Positions 33,701-46,408 of a stretch of DNA of 64,000 nucleotides are shown piece by piece (position 1 is the first letter of the stretch; the number at the start of each line of letters is the position of its first letter). The notes beneath the pieces are model-generated. The model did no database searches. It had not been told where the DNA came from and saw only the letters and a program-made list of their open reading frames with translations. The translations under genes and the position numbers were made by a program. The stretch covers positions 2,976,001-3,040,000 of the forward strand of contig JAULSN010000002.1 in assembly GCA_033439765.1 (NCBI GenBank), given 5' to 3'. The stretch comes from Lasiosphaeria ovina (lineage: Eukaryota; Ascomycota; Sordariomycetes; Sordariales; Lasiosphaeriaceae).

Positions 33701-34291
33701 CAAGCCAGAAAGAGAGAAGAAAGGGAGCCCAAGTATAATTTCTCGGCCTTTCTGTTATCTGCCCGAGTATGCCATCAGTCAAACTCTGGGTAGAAACAGA
33801 GCGTGTGTTCTAAAGGCGGTTGGAAGCCGGGAGGTGGTGCTAGGCTCCTAGACTTGCTATGCGGGCGGGCCTCCTGGGCTTGTTCTCAGCCCTTGGAGTC
33901 GTCTCGGTCTCGGTCTGCGGAGAAGTTGGTCCTGAACATGGCAGCGGCAGCCGAACAGGCAGACCGGCAATTCAAGACGGAAGGGTCCCTAGGCCAATCA
34001 ACTCTGTTGCGGGGGAGGCCGGCAGCTCTCTCCCCAACCTCGCCCGCACGGCACAACTGAGGGGATCATGCACGACGTCTATTAGGGACTCGAGGCCAAC
34101 TGTAATAATGCTCTATGCGTCTCCCGAAATCCGGCGTGGCCAGCAAGAGTAGAGCAATGGACCGCAGGTTCCCTGATAACCGGGGAATAATATATACCTG
34201 AGACGAACCGGCCGGTTTTCTCTCTCCCTGTCCCCAGCAAGAACCGGTGTCGGCGATTACAGAACAACAGCGCACTTACTAACCAGTTCCC
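33701..34291. other. Upstream region of the amidohydrolase gene
   Basis: A GC-rich open stretch at 33803-34152 has no recognisable pattern. A TATA-like AATAATATATACC lies at about 34184-34196, roughly 100 bp before the next ATG, and is a plausible core promoter. Confidence 0.4.
34184..34196 (+). promoter_or_regulatory. TATA-like element before the amidohydrolase gene
   Basis: AATAATATATACC stands out in local GC-rich sequence ~100 bp upstream of ATG 34292. The function is inferred from position and motif only. Confidence 0.4.
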
Positions 34292-35692
34292 ATGCTCGGC
34301 AAGATCGCCCTCGAAGAGGCCTGGGCCATCCCAGAGAACTTCAAAGCCTACGATGTCTCGTCACTGGCGCCAAAGGGCGTCATCGGCGGGGACCTGATCG
34401 CCAACCTGCTGGACGTGCACGGGACGCGGTTGGAGCAGATGGACGAGAACGGGGTGGAGATGATGGTGCTCTCGCTCTCGTCGCCGGGGCCGCAGGGCGT
34501 GACGGATGCGAGAGAGGCGGAGGCGCTGGCCAGCCTAGCCAACGAGCGGCTCGAGTCCGAAGTCGGGCGCAACCCGACCCGGTTCGCGGCCCTAGCGTCG
34601 CTGAGCCTCCACGACCCGGCACAGGCGGGGCGCGAGCTCAGACGATGCATCACCGAGCGGAAGGGGTTCGTGGGCGCCATAGTCAACGACTTCCAGAGCG
34701 CGGGGCCCGACAGGAACACGATGCTCTTCCTCGACCGGCCCGAGTGCGACGCCTTCTGGCGCGTGGCCGAGGAGCTCGACGTGCCCGTCTACGTCCACCC
34801 GCGCGAGGCCACGCCGCTCATCTACGAGCAAATGTGGAAGGACCGTCCGTGGCTGGCCTTCTCGGCGCTGGGCTACGCGCACCGCGTCGGCATGCACGTG
34901 CTGGGCATCGTGACGGCGGGCGTGCTCGACCGGTTTCCCGGGCTCAAGATTGTCATTGGGCACATGGGGGAGCACATGTAAGTGCTGTCAACAAAACCCT
35001 TTCCTGCCTCCCAGTGCAAGACAAGCGAAGAGTGTCTATACTTATCAGCAATTGCCGCCTCGAATAGTCCGTACGACCTGTACCGCATCGACCACAAGCT
35101 CAACCGGGCGCGGTTCCCGCAGATGCCCATGGCCAAGGACAAGCTGGTGCGCGACTACTTTGGCACGCAGCTGTTCATCACGACGTCGGGCCACTTCTCG
35201 ACGCCGGCCCTGCTCTGCGCGCTGCAGGAGATTGGGGCGGGGGCCATCATGTTCTCCATCGACTACCCGTTTGAGAGCATCCCCAACGGCTGCGTGTGGT
35301 TCGACGACCACGTCCCCATCAACGGCCGCGACCTCGTCGACATTGGCCGCAACAACGCGCTCCGCGTATTCAAGCGCCTGCAGCTCAGCCCACACGGGCT
35401 CGGCGAGAAGGAGCCCCGCGAGTGCGGCGTGGGAGGCCTTGGCCTTGTGCGCGCGCGCGCGCGAGAGCGAGAGCGCGAGAGAGGCCGCGAGCGGCCCAGA
35501 AGACCAGAGGCAACGCCAACGGCGGAGGTGGAGTATGGCCTGTACAACAAGGACTGGAGCAAGAGGCTGGAAAGACGCCCAGAAACTCCGACGGCGGACA
35601 CGGACAATTCTGTGCAACAGGGCGCGCGACGAGCCTCGAATGTTCCCGTGCCCCGTGCCGTCCAGAGTATTGGCGTGGGAGTTACAATTTGA
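34292..35692 (+). CDS. Amidohydrolase-2 family decarboxylase (2,3-dihydroxybenzoate decarboxylase-like) with extra tail
   Basis: Two exons, 34292-34977 and 35068-35692 (436 aa); the 90-bp intron splits the codon in GEHI-PYDLYRID. MLGKIALEEAWAIPE is the family start; Glu 8, His 169 (VYVHPRE), His 224 (IGHMGEH) and Asp 294 (FSIDYPFES) correspond to the metal-site and catalytic residues of fungal 2,3-dihydroxybenzoate, gamma-resorcylate and orsellinate/6-methylsalicylate decarboxylases. These enzymes remove CO2 from hydroxylated benzoates in the cytosol; the exact substrate cannot be told from sequence. The family normally ends near residue 335 (here LRVFKRLQL). About 100 further residues follow, Arg/Glu-rich and partly encoded by GC/GA dinucleotide runs at 35446-35490, without family counterpart. 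No polyketide synthase or other catabolic gene is adjacent. Confidence 0.85.
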
Positions 35693-36157
35693 TGCTGTGT
35701 ATCCGTATGTACATGCTAGGTAAGGTAATCGTTAGTAGGTTGTACCATTTGACAGAATACGCGGACCGTTGCTCGTTGGCTTGAACTTTAGTGACTTGGC
35801 AGAATGGAAAGGAGCTTCCATATAAGAGCTCAGCTTTGTTCCTATTTCGGCAGGCGGGGACGGCAGACCAACAGCTGTTGGCGCGGGACAGACGGAACAG
35901 CCCGCCTCGCCTCGGGCTTCTGTGGTTTCAAACCCCCAAATCCCAAATAGCGTCCCCGCCGCATCATAGGTTGCCCCGCGTTGGTTGGTTGGACCACACC
36001 CCAGCCAGGAAGCCCCCCATCCATTACAATACAAATAGGTAGCCAAGCTGGAGGCGGCAGAGCGTCCTTCTCTACTGTCATAGACGAAAACAGACACGGG
36101 CTTTACGGCAAGATATAGAAGCTCAGAGACTGTTTTCGTGCAGCCAGGCAAGCCGCC
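35693..36157. other. Intergenic, CDC37 promoter
   Basis: Short gap between two plus-strand genes; no gene or repeat seen. It contains the 3' UTR of the amidohydrolase gene and the CDC37 promoter. Confidence 0.5.
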
Positions 36158-37870
36158 ATGCCTATCGACTACAGCAAGTGGGTAAGAAAGAAGAAAAGAC
36201 AGACTCTGGACCTACCCCTCTCTCTCTTCTCTCGCCTCGCGGCGGCCAGCTACTGACCTTGTTCTCCCTGCCCTGCTAGGATGCGCTCGAGCTCAGCGAC
36301 GACTCGGACATTGAGGTGCATCCCAACGTCGACAAGCGCTCCTTCATCCGGGCCAAGCAGAACAAGATCCATGCCGAGCGCGAGCAGCGCAAAAACCAGA
36401 TCGAGACGCTCAAGTACGAGCGCATCATCAACGATACCCTGATCAAGCGCATCTCCTCCCTGCTCGCCTCGCTGCGCTCCCACGCCGCCGACGCCGAGTC
36501 ACGGAACCCCGGCGAGGTGGCCTTCAGAGCCGTCATGGAGACGGCCGCCTCGGTCGATCCCAAGGACGACCAGCCGCCCCCGCGCCCCGCCGGGGTCCAC
36601 GATGCCGAGGAGTCGCTGCCCACCTACACAAAGATGATAGCCACCCTCCTCGACCAGGTGAACAAGGCCCTCGACGAGAAGAAGGTCGACCAGGACAAAA
36701 GATACGGCGCCATGCTGGCCGAGGTTGCCGACCACCTCGAGAAGGTGACGACGTTGCAGTCCGACCTGCACAAGAAGCTGGCAGAGCTGGAGAAGCTCGA
36801 GAAGAGCAAGATCACCAGCGAGAGCATCCACACTGGATTCGACAGCTCCCACATCAACAAGTCCACTTCGGCCGGAGACAAGGGCTCCTCCAAGCCCGAG
36901 CTCCTCAACCCCAACTTCGCCGGCACCCCCTCGGTGCCCGCCCCCCCGTCCGCTCCCGGCGCTGCCGACGACGACGACGACGGCGACGGCGACGGCGACG
37001 GCGACGACATGGAGGCCTCTCCCGCAGACAAGCAGTTCGCCCAGATTAAGGCTTTCGAGCAGCGCCAGAGCCTCTCGTTCCTGTCGGCGCACCCCGAGAT
37101 TCTCACCGAGAAGGACACGGACGCCATCCTCATGCTGGCCTTCAACGCCCAGCTCGAGGGGCGCGACGACTATGCGCGCAACTGCGTGCACCAAGCGCTG
37201 CTGCTCCAGTACTGCCGGGCGCTCGGCCGCGACGGAGTAGCGCTGTTCTTCAAGCGCATCATGACGCCGAACCACCAGGCCCAGGGCATCTTCTTCAAGG
37301 ACGTGCAGGAGACGTACCTCCGCATCAAGACCCGCACCCGCGAGATCAATCTGCAGCGGGCCAAGGACGAGGCCGCCGGCACCGCCGCCGGCGAGCAGAT
37401 CCAGCTGCACGCCGTCGAGCCCGGCACCGTCATCAACATCAGGATCCCCGCCAAGGACAGCGAGGACCCCGCCGAGAAGGCCGGCCGCGAAATCTTCGAG
37501 TCCTTCACGCCCGAGATGCAGGCCGCGCTGGAGACGGGGACTCTCGACGAGGTCAACAAGGCTATCGGCAAGCTGGCGGTTGACGAGGCTGAAGAGCTGG
37601 TGGCGAAGCTGGGAGAGGTAAGCACGCCTTTTTGTCCTCTATCTGATCTCTGGAGCTCTATTTTTTTGCGTTGGACGCTATGCTAACCACCACATCTAGG
37701 CCGGCATCCTCAGCATCGAGGAAGAGATCATCGACGCCACGACAGAGGACGGACAGAAGAAGCTCAAGACCCTCGAGGAGGAGGCCCATAGTACGAAGGC
37801 CCATAGTACGAAGGCCCATAGTACGAAGGCCCATAGTACGGAGGCCCAGGGGACGGAGGACCCGGAGTGA
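36158..37870 (+). CDS. CDC37: Cdc37 Hsp90 co-chaperone
   Basis: Three exons: 36158-36181, 36280-37617, 37700-37870 (510 aa). It delivers protein kinases to Hsp90 in the cytosol. The first eight residues MPIDYSKW are alone in exon 1 and match the family start; Ser 14 and Ser 17 in LSDDSDIE match the CK2 sites known in yeast Cdc37. A Lys/Glu-rich coiled-coil client-binding domain (NKIHAEREQRKNQIETLKYER) follows, then a disordered acidic linker (DDDDDGDGDGDGDD, about residue 238), the Hsp90-binding domain (KQFAQIKAFEQRQSLSFL, DYARNCVHQALLLQYCR) and a C-terminal helical domain. Odd feature: residues 483-502 are four tandem AHST-K/E repeats from a 15-bp DNA repeat. Confidence 0.95.
37783..37842 (+). 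repeat. 15-bp coding minisatellite in CDC37
   Basis: Four head-to-tail copies of GGCCCATAGTACGAA (the last has one change) within exon 3 of CDC37. The unit is a multiple of three, so copy-number change keeps the frame and adds or removes AHSTK. Confidence 0.95.
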
Positions 37871-39853
37871 GTTGGAGACATGTGCGGGATGGGATGGAAA
37901 AGGAAATTAGTGAGTACGCGTCTGTAATTGTATACTGGGGCGGTAGAAAATAAATATACTAGTAGTCAATCTCTTGTTTCTGCGTCCTGCATTTGACTAG
38001 TGGGGTGCGTGGCATTCTGCCTACCTAAGCTTGCTTGGATCATCCTGTCTTCCTAAAGGCGTTCTTTGTCCTGTCTTTTAATTTCCATTCTGAGAATCGG
38101 AGGACATGATACAACAAGATGGCTCGATTCCTGCCCGGTCGTATGCACTCACATGTCATGACGCAAGTCGTACCCAAAATGGCTACATAGCATCCAGTCC
38201 CCTTAAGCAAAATGCCTTACTCCATCCAAATCAGTTGAAATAGGGTGAACGCATGGCGCGCTACAGTACCGGTTGAAACCCTGCCTGGGGAGTTGCCACG
38301 GCGACGATAGCCCCTCCACACCCACGCACCCCCCTGAGGGAGATTGTGGAGGCAAGTGCAGGCGATCAGGGAGAGCGTAGGTATGTAAGGTATCCCCTCG
38401 GCAACAAGAAAACTGAAAAGACACACAGACATTAGCTAGCTGAGGTAAGGTATACATACCTAGGGGTAGGGAGTGTACCTGAAAGCATCGCCGTTTCCCC
38501 TCCATGCTTACGTTCATCACTCATCGGCGGTTGCGTGTGGCTAGGTAGTAGGTAGATTGCTCGCGGGATATTTTTTTTTTACCCACAAGGGGGAACTTGA
38601 AGTACGTAACCTAACTTGCCCCCTTTTTCCCGTTCGACCCCTGGGAAAACCAAATGTCGTTCTCGGCGGGGAAAAAAAAAAAAAAATTAAGTTTACGGCC
38701 ATCTGCACCTATTTTAGACCAAGGGGTACGGTAGCGTGGCTAGGCGCGTATCCTGTGTAAGTGCTTAAATCATCAAACACATGCACGATCCTGCCCCATC
38801 CCATTCCATTACGTCCGGTGGCTTGCCCCTTGGGATGCGTCTCTCAACTTGGGTACGTACTTACGTGGCCGAGCTTATCTAAACTAGCATTCCGAGCCGG
38901 TTCTGGGGCTATCGCAGAGTGCTTCTTCCTTTTTGCGTGTGTGTGTGTGTGTATGCCTTGGATCTGGGAGACGATAGTGCGGGTTCAATCGGAGCTCGAC
39001 AAGGTGAGTTGGGCTTTTGTCGTTGTTGCTCTTCCTGTCGTTGTTCGTCTTGTCACGTTTCGCCACAAAGTGTGAATGTACCTAGAAGCTGCCCCCAGAA
39101 TAGATTCCAACCTGCGAGATCTGAACTTTGACCACTGAAAGAAAACATCCGGAGAGAAACGCACACATGGAGAAAGAGTATCAAAAAGATGAGGTGGCAA
39201 GCTTATTACATGCAGGGCGAGAAACAGGAGTTGTTCCTTTACCATGCCATTGGGCCAATGAGCTTCAACGGTTCACCCACCTTCAACAACCAACGAATAG
39301 TTGTCAATGAGTCCGAGAATCTGAATGTACATGTACATCGTTCCTTAACCCACGAATTGTGGTTACGTCTAATAACACATTGCTGATATTGAAACAAAGG
39401 GAAACAGAAACCAAAGAAAGCACTGGCCCGCAACCGATTGGGCCGGGGAAGAAGCCGTTGGCAGCCCAAACAAGAAGACCCGGCGTCCCGCGACAGGAGC
39501 AATGCAATGCATGCATGTGTACGCGCGTACTTCTGTATGGCGTAGTTGTTGGTCCGCACAGCCTCGGGACCAACCTAGCTCGGAGCCCTAAAAAAGACTT
39601 CGAAACCTTTTGCCCGAACTGGGGGGACGCGAATCACGGCGGATCCCTCCAGGGTCCGGGCGAGGTCGAGAGAGACGGGGGGGCACAGCTGGAATAAACT
39701 CGTGGCGGAGAATGCAGGAGGAGGAGCCGCAACCCTAGCCTCACCCCATAGGCAAGGCAGGGCATGCATATAATAATATGAACAAGTCCCGAGGTTGCCG
39801 GTTTGTCAACCCCGAGGCACTCATCGACTGACAAGCTCCAGCCAGCCGACGCC
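37871..39853. other. Intergenic, no gene seen
   Basis: About 2 kb with a 14-A run (about 38671-38684), a GT run (38936-38952) and no coding pattern. Open frames at 39359 and 39634 (minus) are shadows or chance. Tight repeats are absent. Confidence 0.5.
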
Positions 39854-41020
39854 ATGGCTCCATCACTGTTGTCTGCTCTAACGGCGCTGCTAGCCACGGC
39901 ATCGGTGGCTTGCTCACTGCCCCAAAATAACCCCTTGAGCAGCGCTGCGAGCTCGTCGACAAGCACGGCCACAGGGGCAGCTTCGAGCACCTCGGGAGCA
40001 CCGGCCGCAACTACCACGGCGGCGTGCAACAACTCCCCGGAGCTATGCTTGCGGGCGTACAACAACGTGACGTACATGGGCGCCCACGACAGCTCGTTCC
40101 TGCGAGACGCTAGCACCGGTAATAGTATCGCCGGGAACCAGTACTTCAACGCCACGGTGGCGCTGTCGGCGGGAATCCGGCTGCTGCAGGCGCAGGTGCA
40201 CGACTCGGGCGGCGCGCTCGAGCTCTGCCACACTTCATGCGGCATCCTCGACGCCGGCACGCTCGAGGCGTGGCTGGCCAAGATCAAGTTCTGGATGGAC
40301 GGGCACCCCAACGAGGTCGTGACACTGCTGCTGGTCAACTCGGACAACAAGAACGCGTCCGACTTTGGCGCCGCTTTCGAGGCCTCGGGCATCTCCAAGT
40401 ACGGCTACGCGCCGCCGACATCAAACGCCGCCACGGCGAACTGGCCGACGTTACAAGAACTGATCAACGCCAACACGCGGCTAGTGACGTTCGTGGCCTC
40501 GGTGACGCCGTCGCCGAGCTACCCGTACCTGCTCGACGAGTTCACGTACGTCTTCGAGACGCCGTACGACGTGCGCAGCCTGGACGACTTCACGTGCAAC
40601 CTGGACCGACCATCATCACAGAGCTCGGCGGCGAGCGCCATCGCGGCCAACATGATGCCGCTGATGAACCACTTCGCCTACACGAGCATCTCGGCCGACA
40701 TCGAGATCCCCAACGCCGGGGCCATCGACTCCACCAACAACCCCTCGGTCACGGCCGCCGGCGCCCTCGGCACCCACGCGCAGAACTGCACATCGCAGTG
40801 GGCCGGCAAGAAGCCCGTGTTTGTCCTCGTCGACTTCTTCGACCGCGGCCCGGCCATTGACACTGCTGACAACCTGAACGGCATCAAGGCCACGGGCCGC
40901 GAGACCCCGACGTCCTCGTCCACGTCGGGCTCCATCAGCGGGAGGCTCCAGGACAGGCTCACCAGCACGCGCGCGGTGGCGCTGCTTGCCTTCTTGGCTG
41001 CCGCCTTGGTGATTGTATAG
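39854..41020 (+). CDS. Secreted GPI-anchored PLC-like phosphodiesterase
   Basis: A single exon of 388 aa. Residues 1-20 ([20 protein letters not shown]) form a signal peptide, followed by a Ser/Thr-rich linker, then a TIM-barrel PLC-like fold: Y-x-GAHDSSF with His 78 and [11 protein letters not shown] with His 116, the two histidines expected at the active site of PI-PLC X-type enzymes; then [34 protein letters not shown] and [12 protein letters not shown]. The C-terminus has a Ser/Thr stretch and a hydrophobic end ([15 protein letters not shown]), typical of GPI attachment. This family in ascomycetes is cell-surface and mostly uncharacterised; substrate is unknown. The start is the first ATG that yields a signal peptide. 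Confidence 0.87.
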   Translation: MAPSLLSALTALLATASVACSLPQNNPLSSAASSSTSTATGAASSTSGAPAATTTAACNNSPELCLRAYNNVTYMGAHDSSFLRDASTGNSIAGNQYFNATVALSAGIRLLQAQVHDSGGALELCHTSCGILDAGTLEAWLAKIKFWMDGHPNEVVTLLLVNSDNKNASDFGAAFEASGISKYGYAPPTSNAATANWPTLQELINANTRLVTFVASVTPSPSYPYLLDEFTYVFETPYDVRSLDDFTCNLDRPSSQSSAASAIAANMMPLMNHFAYTSISADIEIPNAGAIDSTNNPSVTAAGALGTHAQNCTSQWAGKKPVFVLVDFFDRGPAIDTADNLNGIKATGRETPTSSSTSGSISGRLQDRLTSTRAVALLAFLAAALVIV

Positions 41021-42570
41021 GAGGTTGCTGCCGCGTTCGTTCGTCTGTTGTCTGTCTATCTGTATGCATTCTTAATCATGGCCGCGGTGTTTAGGCGCGA
41101 GGGGAAAGGTTTTCTCTTTTTGCACTGTTTCGAGCCCGCTTGGGCAGACATGGTTCCGTGGGTTGGTTTGGCTGAGGAAGACAAAACTGGATGGTGTCAA
41201 AGTGGCTTTGATGCTTTATATACCTGGGTAGATACCCGCTTTATTATTGTATGGATATCTGGAACTGGGTTCAGCATGTTCGTTTTGTGACTTGAGAATA
41301 TGAGGGCCATGTTTGATGTTGGGACTTACTTTAACCCAAGACACATCTTAGGTCAACATCAGATGAAAATCGCCAGCTTGTCAGCAGCTCAAAGGGGCGA
41401 GGCAAACAATCCATCCGGGAGGGGTCCCCACTCTCCACAAATTGAATCCGGTTCGTCCCAGGACTCGAGTCTCGAAATAGTTCAAAGTGGAGAGAATACC
41501 GGACAGACGACAGCCTTCGAACATATACCTATACTTCGTATATATGGTATATATTTGGCAGGCTCGTCCTCGCGCAGCACCCTCGACCTAGACTTAGAGA
41601 GGCCAGCCGCAACAATCTTCTTCCATGTCGAGATGGTCCAGACGACGAGCCCCGAAATTGGGCGATTCCAAACCCGCCCTGTCACACAGAATCGACCAAT
41701 TGCTCGCCCTGGGTACCTTAGTCACCATGTTTAATCAGTCTGGCAATGGATCCCCGGGTGGCCGTCGAGGTGATGGCGACATACCTTACCTAGCAATCAC
41801 ATTCTCGGACTGAAAACTTCGATCCATCTACCTTAACTCGCTGCCTCCATTGTTGCACCCACGCCTTGCTGTACACCGCACCGTACCGTACCGCACTGCA
41901 CCGCACCGTGCGTACCTTAGCCTACACAATACAACTTAAAATAGCTGCGGCGGGGCTGCCTACAATAGCAGCAGAGACTCAACCAAAGTGCAGAATTTCA
42001 TTGCCTCGATCCGCATGAGCACCTCAACGAACAGGAAGGCACACATTGCCTCCGACGCTATGACCACAGCCGCCGCCGAGCGCACCTCGCCTTCCCAAGT
42101 CTTCACTCTCCAGCATAAAAGGAAGGCAGAGGGGGGGACGCGAAATATTACAACCTGAACCTGCCCCTCAAGCAGCCAGCCAACCTAGAAGGCGCCGCCC
42201 GCGCACCTTCCCATCCACTCACCTGATCCTACTCCCTCCCACGCACAAGACGGACGGCATTCGTCGACCGAAAATAAACCCACCACCTCAGTGCTGATTG
42301 TTTCCTTCCTCCCGGTCGTGTGCACGCGGTCCACCTCCCCTCCCCTCCCCATCTACCCCTCAGGTTGTGCTTCCCATCCAGGCGGAGGACCTCCTACCTC
42401 CTTCCAACTCCAGAGGGCCGGCTGCGCACATGTCAATTCGGCACGCGTCCAGGGTTGTGTCGCGAAGCTGTCGCCGCAGTACTGGAGCAAAACAGTAACG
42501 CGAACCTCGCACCGCCCCCGCCTGCCCGCCCCCGCCCGCCCCCGACGAGCCGCTCTCCCGGAATCTCACC
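41021..42570. other. Intergenic, no gene seen
   Basis: 3' flank of the PLC-like gene, then a tract of CCGTACCGTACCGCA-type repeats (41877-41915), then C-rich leader sequence of the next gene (42220-42570). No coding pattern is recognisable. Confidence 0.5.
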
Positions 42571-43713
42571 ATGAGTATAGCATCACCCCTCCCGACCTTC
42601 TATGCGCAGCAGATGCTGGGCCTCCACGGCCGCTACGGGCTGACGGATAACGCCAAGACGCTCCTCCGGGCGTACGACGACTGGAAGATTGGGAGGATCG
42701 ACCAGGACGAGCTCGGCCGCATCGTGCGCATGTCGACAAACATGCGCGCCGCAATCACAGACACCATCACGAAGTGCGCTGCCGCGATGCGCTCGCGGCC
42801 TGCCGAGATCAAGAACTGCGTCGACATCATCCAGGCTTGCACCGACATCTTGGGTCTGGCGGGTAAGTTTCGACTGAGGCTCACCGTCCAGGTTGCCTAC
42901 TATCCACGAACCCAGCCCGTTCTTTTCCGGAATCTAACGTGCCATGTTCATGTCCAGACAGGCCTCCCTCGGTGGAGGGATTCCCGTTCCTCAAGCTGCC
43001 GGCCGAGGTGCGGCGGAATGTATACGAGCACCTCACTCTTAAGTCGACGTCAGGCATCGTAGCAACGCCGAAAAAATCAAGATGCAGCTGCGCGGCGTAC
43101 ACGCCCCCGGCGTTCTGGCCGGTCCGCCCGCTCGACATGGCACTGGCCCAAGCAAGTAGCAAGTTAAGGGACGAGTTCCTCGGCTTCATATACGCCAGGT
43201 ATCCATTCCACTTCACGTGCACTTGCGACTTGCTCTACCGCTTGAAGGCCAACGAGTTCCTGCGCATGACGTTGAATTCCGTGAGGGTCCACTGGACCGG
43301 ACCTGAGTCTGACAAGGCCTTTTTGGTTCTTGCCAAGTGCCCAATGCTGAAGGAGTTGGACGTCATCATTTCCAAGTCCACGACCAGCAAGCTTAGCAAG
43401 CGTGAGACAGAATTGCGCCCGTGGTTCACAGCCCAGAAGCCGGCGCGCATCACAGATGCCCTTGGAATGGACGAGTTGCTACTGATCAGGGGCCTGGAAA
43501 CAGTGACGGTCACGCACCTGGTAATTCCTTTCGACTCCAGAGCTTTGCGGGGATGAAGACTGACAACTCGAGCAGCTTGCAAGACAGGGCGCCCGTCGGA
43601 GCGACGAGGATCGAGCGAGCATGTCGGCATTGCTCAATGCCAAACTCAAACTCCCACGCGAAGAGGGTAGTTCGGAGAGCGACAGTGACAAAGATGACGA
43701 AATGGATATGTGA
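42571..43713 (+). CDS. F-box/2EXR-like protein, hypothetical
   Basis: Proposed exons 42571-42862, 42958-43520, 43576-43713 (330 aa). Intron 1 (95 bp, GTAAGT...CCAG) joins LGLA to DRPPSVEG. Intron 2 (55 bp, GTAATT...GCAG, with CTGAC branch) is chosen because the downstream frame then ends in a natural Ser/Asp/Glu-rich tail (SSESDSDKDDEMDM); without it the frame stops 12 codons later. The N-terminal ~97 residues are helical and unrecognised. FPFLKLPAEVRRNVYEHL (106-123) is the F-box-like start common in fungal proteins of this type, followed by a leucine-rich stretch (LLRLK-like, MLKELDVI). The function is unknown; adaptor of ubiquitin ligase is possible but only by analogy. Confidence 0.65.
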
Positions 43714-46408
43714 AGGGTGGAAGCCTTCCGCTGCCAGGTAGTTATCTACCTCTACACGGAAATCTAGCATCTATATCTGGCAAGATGACCGAGGGAGATA
43801 GGGGCTTGGCTGTGATGTGTGATATAGCAGACGACAGGCAGCCATGTACAGAATACAATGTTTGAGAGACCGGGATGGAGACCAGGCAGGACAGGCTATG
43901 CCCTTTATGGGATGCAGGGGGGGGATTTTTTTCTCCTTATTTTTTTTGCGTGGATGCATGCATAGGAGGCCGAGACATGAGGCCACCATGGCGGGCGTTC
44001 AGGAGATCAAAACAAACACACACAACTTTGCCGGTTCTGCGTCCCCACCCTAAAGGGGGGATTTGGGACACACAGAGGGTAATATAGCAACAGATAAATT
44101 ACGAGATCCCACGTAGTTAAAGCTGAGAAGGTCCCGTACTCAAAAAACATTGCTTGGGGGTTCGATCTTGTCTTGTACGCAGCTGAGGCGCATCCTGGTT
44201 CAAGGGCAACCGCGTGGGCATGGTGGTTGACCGAGTCAGGCGTAAGACGTGTGCACGTAACTGCACATATTGTGTGTGTTTTTGCACTGAGCAAACGGAA
44301 TAAAACCAAGCAGTGCGCGAAGTATGGGAGCCACCGGTACGAGAGGAAAGAGACTTGATAGGGAATATAGCATAGCAGGCGTTTCACTCTTCCTTTATCG
44401 TCGATAAAGGGTCCGCGGCGGTATAGAGTAGAGTAACTCGTGTTGTAGAACGAACAGCCTTCGGTTTTGCTCGTTGACTGGCTGGCTGACTAGCTTACCT
44501 GTCCTCGCAGAAGAACCGTAGATATATCAAGAGTGTGAGGTCTCTGCGAGGCTGGGGTTTGAAACTGTGCTGGATTTGCAGTTTGCAGTTTGCAATTTGT
44601 GGTTGTGTGGTTGAGTGTATGTGTGCAGGAAGGAGAGAAAAAATACAGAGTTCTTTTCTGGACATGTCGCTGAAGAAATTTGTTAGGGGGGCCGAAGATA
44701 TTGCGAGAATTGAGGGGCTGGGCTGAAATTGGGTGCTGGCAGCTGGCATGGTAGGGAGGCGAGGCGTCAGCTGTCAGGGTTTCGTCGTCTGGTGGGGACG
44801 GAGCAACGGAGGAAGAGTTTCTCCCTTCTCCAGCCGTTTCGAGCCCTTTTGTTGGAGTGAGTTGCTGGGCGGCTTCAGTGAAATGGGCAAGTGCAGCCGG
44901 GTCCTGTCTCTGCGCAAAGGTGATACGCTGGTCGGGAATTGTCAATCATGGCTAGGCGGCGATCATATAAAATCTAGATAGCGAGCACGACAACGAACGA
45001 ACACGCACGCCCCAGGGAAGAGGAAAGCGCATCATCATCACCATCCATCGTCCATCGTCGGGCTGCCTGCCGATGATTGCCCGCTAGGATTCAGAAGCCC
45101 ACTACTGTGCAGTACAGATTCCGCACCTCTGCACTGATAATAATCAAGTACCGCATCTACCGATCGCGTGCCGTTGACGCATTGGGCGTTTAGGCTACGT
45201 TGGTCTAGAGACGAGGCTCGTTTCGTCTCGAATGCGACCAGGAGTTACCCCAGGTTTTGGGGTTGCGCACCTGATTGGTGCGCGGCTCCATATATCTCCA
45301 GACTCGAGGCGTGAGAGTGTGTCGTCGTCGTCGTCTTCGCCTTTTGTCTGTCTGTGCACCGGCCCGTCATGGCGTTTTGCGAGGGTGCCGATGTGCAGAA
45401 GGACAAGTCGGCACTTCAACTGCTTAAGCCTGGTATATTGTCTGTCGTGTTAAAATCGTGGAATCTGATGATCTCACCAGAAATCTAAAAGGAGTCTGTT
45501 CGGACTATCCAAAACGTCTGCTCAAACTGCGGGTTATACAAAGGTACCTTTGGTAGTCGCGTTGTGGTCTGATCGAAGAAATGCAAAGGCCTTCCTAGCT
45601 CTTGTATCAGGCAATTGACAAGTAGTGTGGCTCTCAAAAAGCAGCAACACTCGGACATGGAACATGTCGCATGATAGACAGCTCGTCGACCTGGGACTCC
45701 AACTCCACAATGGCAGCCAGCTGAGGCTAGTCGTGGCGAGCCCGACGAACCGGTCCAGCAAGCACTGCACCAACAAAGAGAGCATAGACGGCAGCATGGC
45801 GCGGGACAGCATCCAGGGTGAGACGGCTCTGGAAACCGCAGACTGCATATAGCCGGCGCCCCTAGCCCTCGCCCCTTCCAGATTATGGTGGCCACCGATC
45901 TTCGAAACTCCATCGTTCGTTCCACGGGTAGTGAGGCCTGAGATGTGCGCACTGCGTGGCTCGATCCTCCACATGTTCGCCCATCTGCCCCCCCCTCTTT
46001 CTGGCCTGAGCCCCGGTTCTTGGCGCGCTTCAAGGCAGTGAGGCCGGAGATCAAACCGCCCGGTTACACGAGGTGGCGGGCGAGAAGTCGACGACGTGAT
46101 GGGCTTACTACGTACTATCTGCTGCTGGTTTATGATCGCCGTATAAGACTATGCGAGCGCTGCGCATCGTGATCGCTAGATCTCCTGTGATCTCTCTCCT
46201 GCCGCGGGAATCACCTCTTCGGCACGCCCTGCCCCTCGTCTCTCGTTGCCCTGTCTGTCGTTGCTGCTTTCCGGTAAAAGAACGCCCAGGCGGCTGTAAT
46301 ATCTTGTCTCTTCTCGTTCGGCGTCCTTACATAGGAGGGCTGAACTTTATCTTTTTTCTATCTTTTTCTTCAACCATCTAGTTTCACTCGTCCAGAGTAT
46401 CTGCCAAT
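43714..46408. other. Intergenic, no gene seen
   Basis: About 2.7 kb. Weak open frames at 44490-44945 (minus), 45485-46054 (minus) and 45625-45852 (plus) overlap each other and have no family pattern, start context or splice support. A T-rich tract and (GTC)n-like run (45322-45338) are present. The last ~250 bp are the likely promoter of the secreted-protein gene. Confidence 0.45.

Noticed and set aside
33803..34152. GC-rich open frame with a possible leader peptide before the decarboxylase gene
   Set aside because: No signal-peptide cleavage pattern or family; probably chance in GC-rich DNA.
45485..46054. Minus-strand Cys-rich ORF as a small secreted protein
   Set aside because: No signal peptide at a plausible start, and the Cys-rich part is a shadow of TGC-rich DNA; the overlapping plus frame is equally weak.
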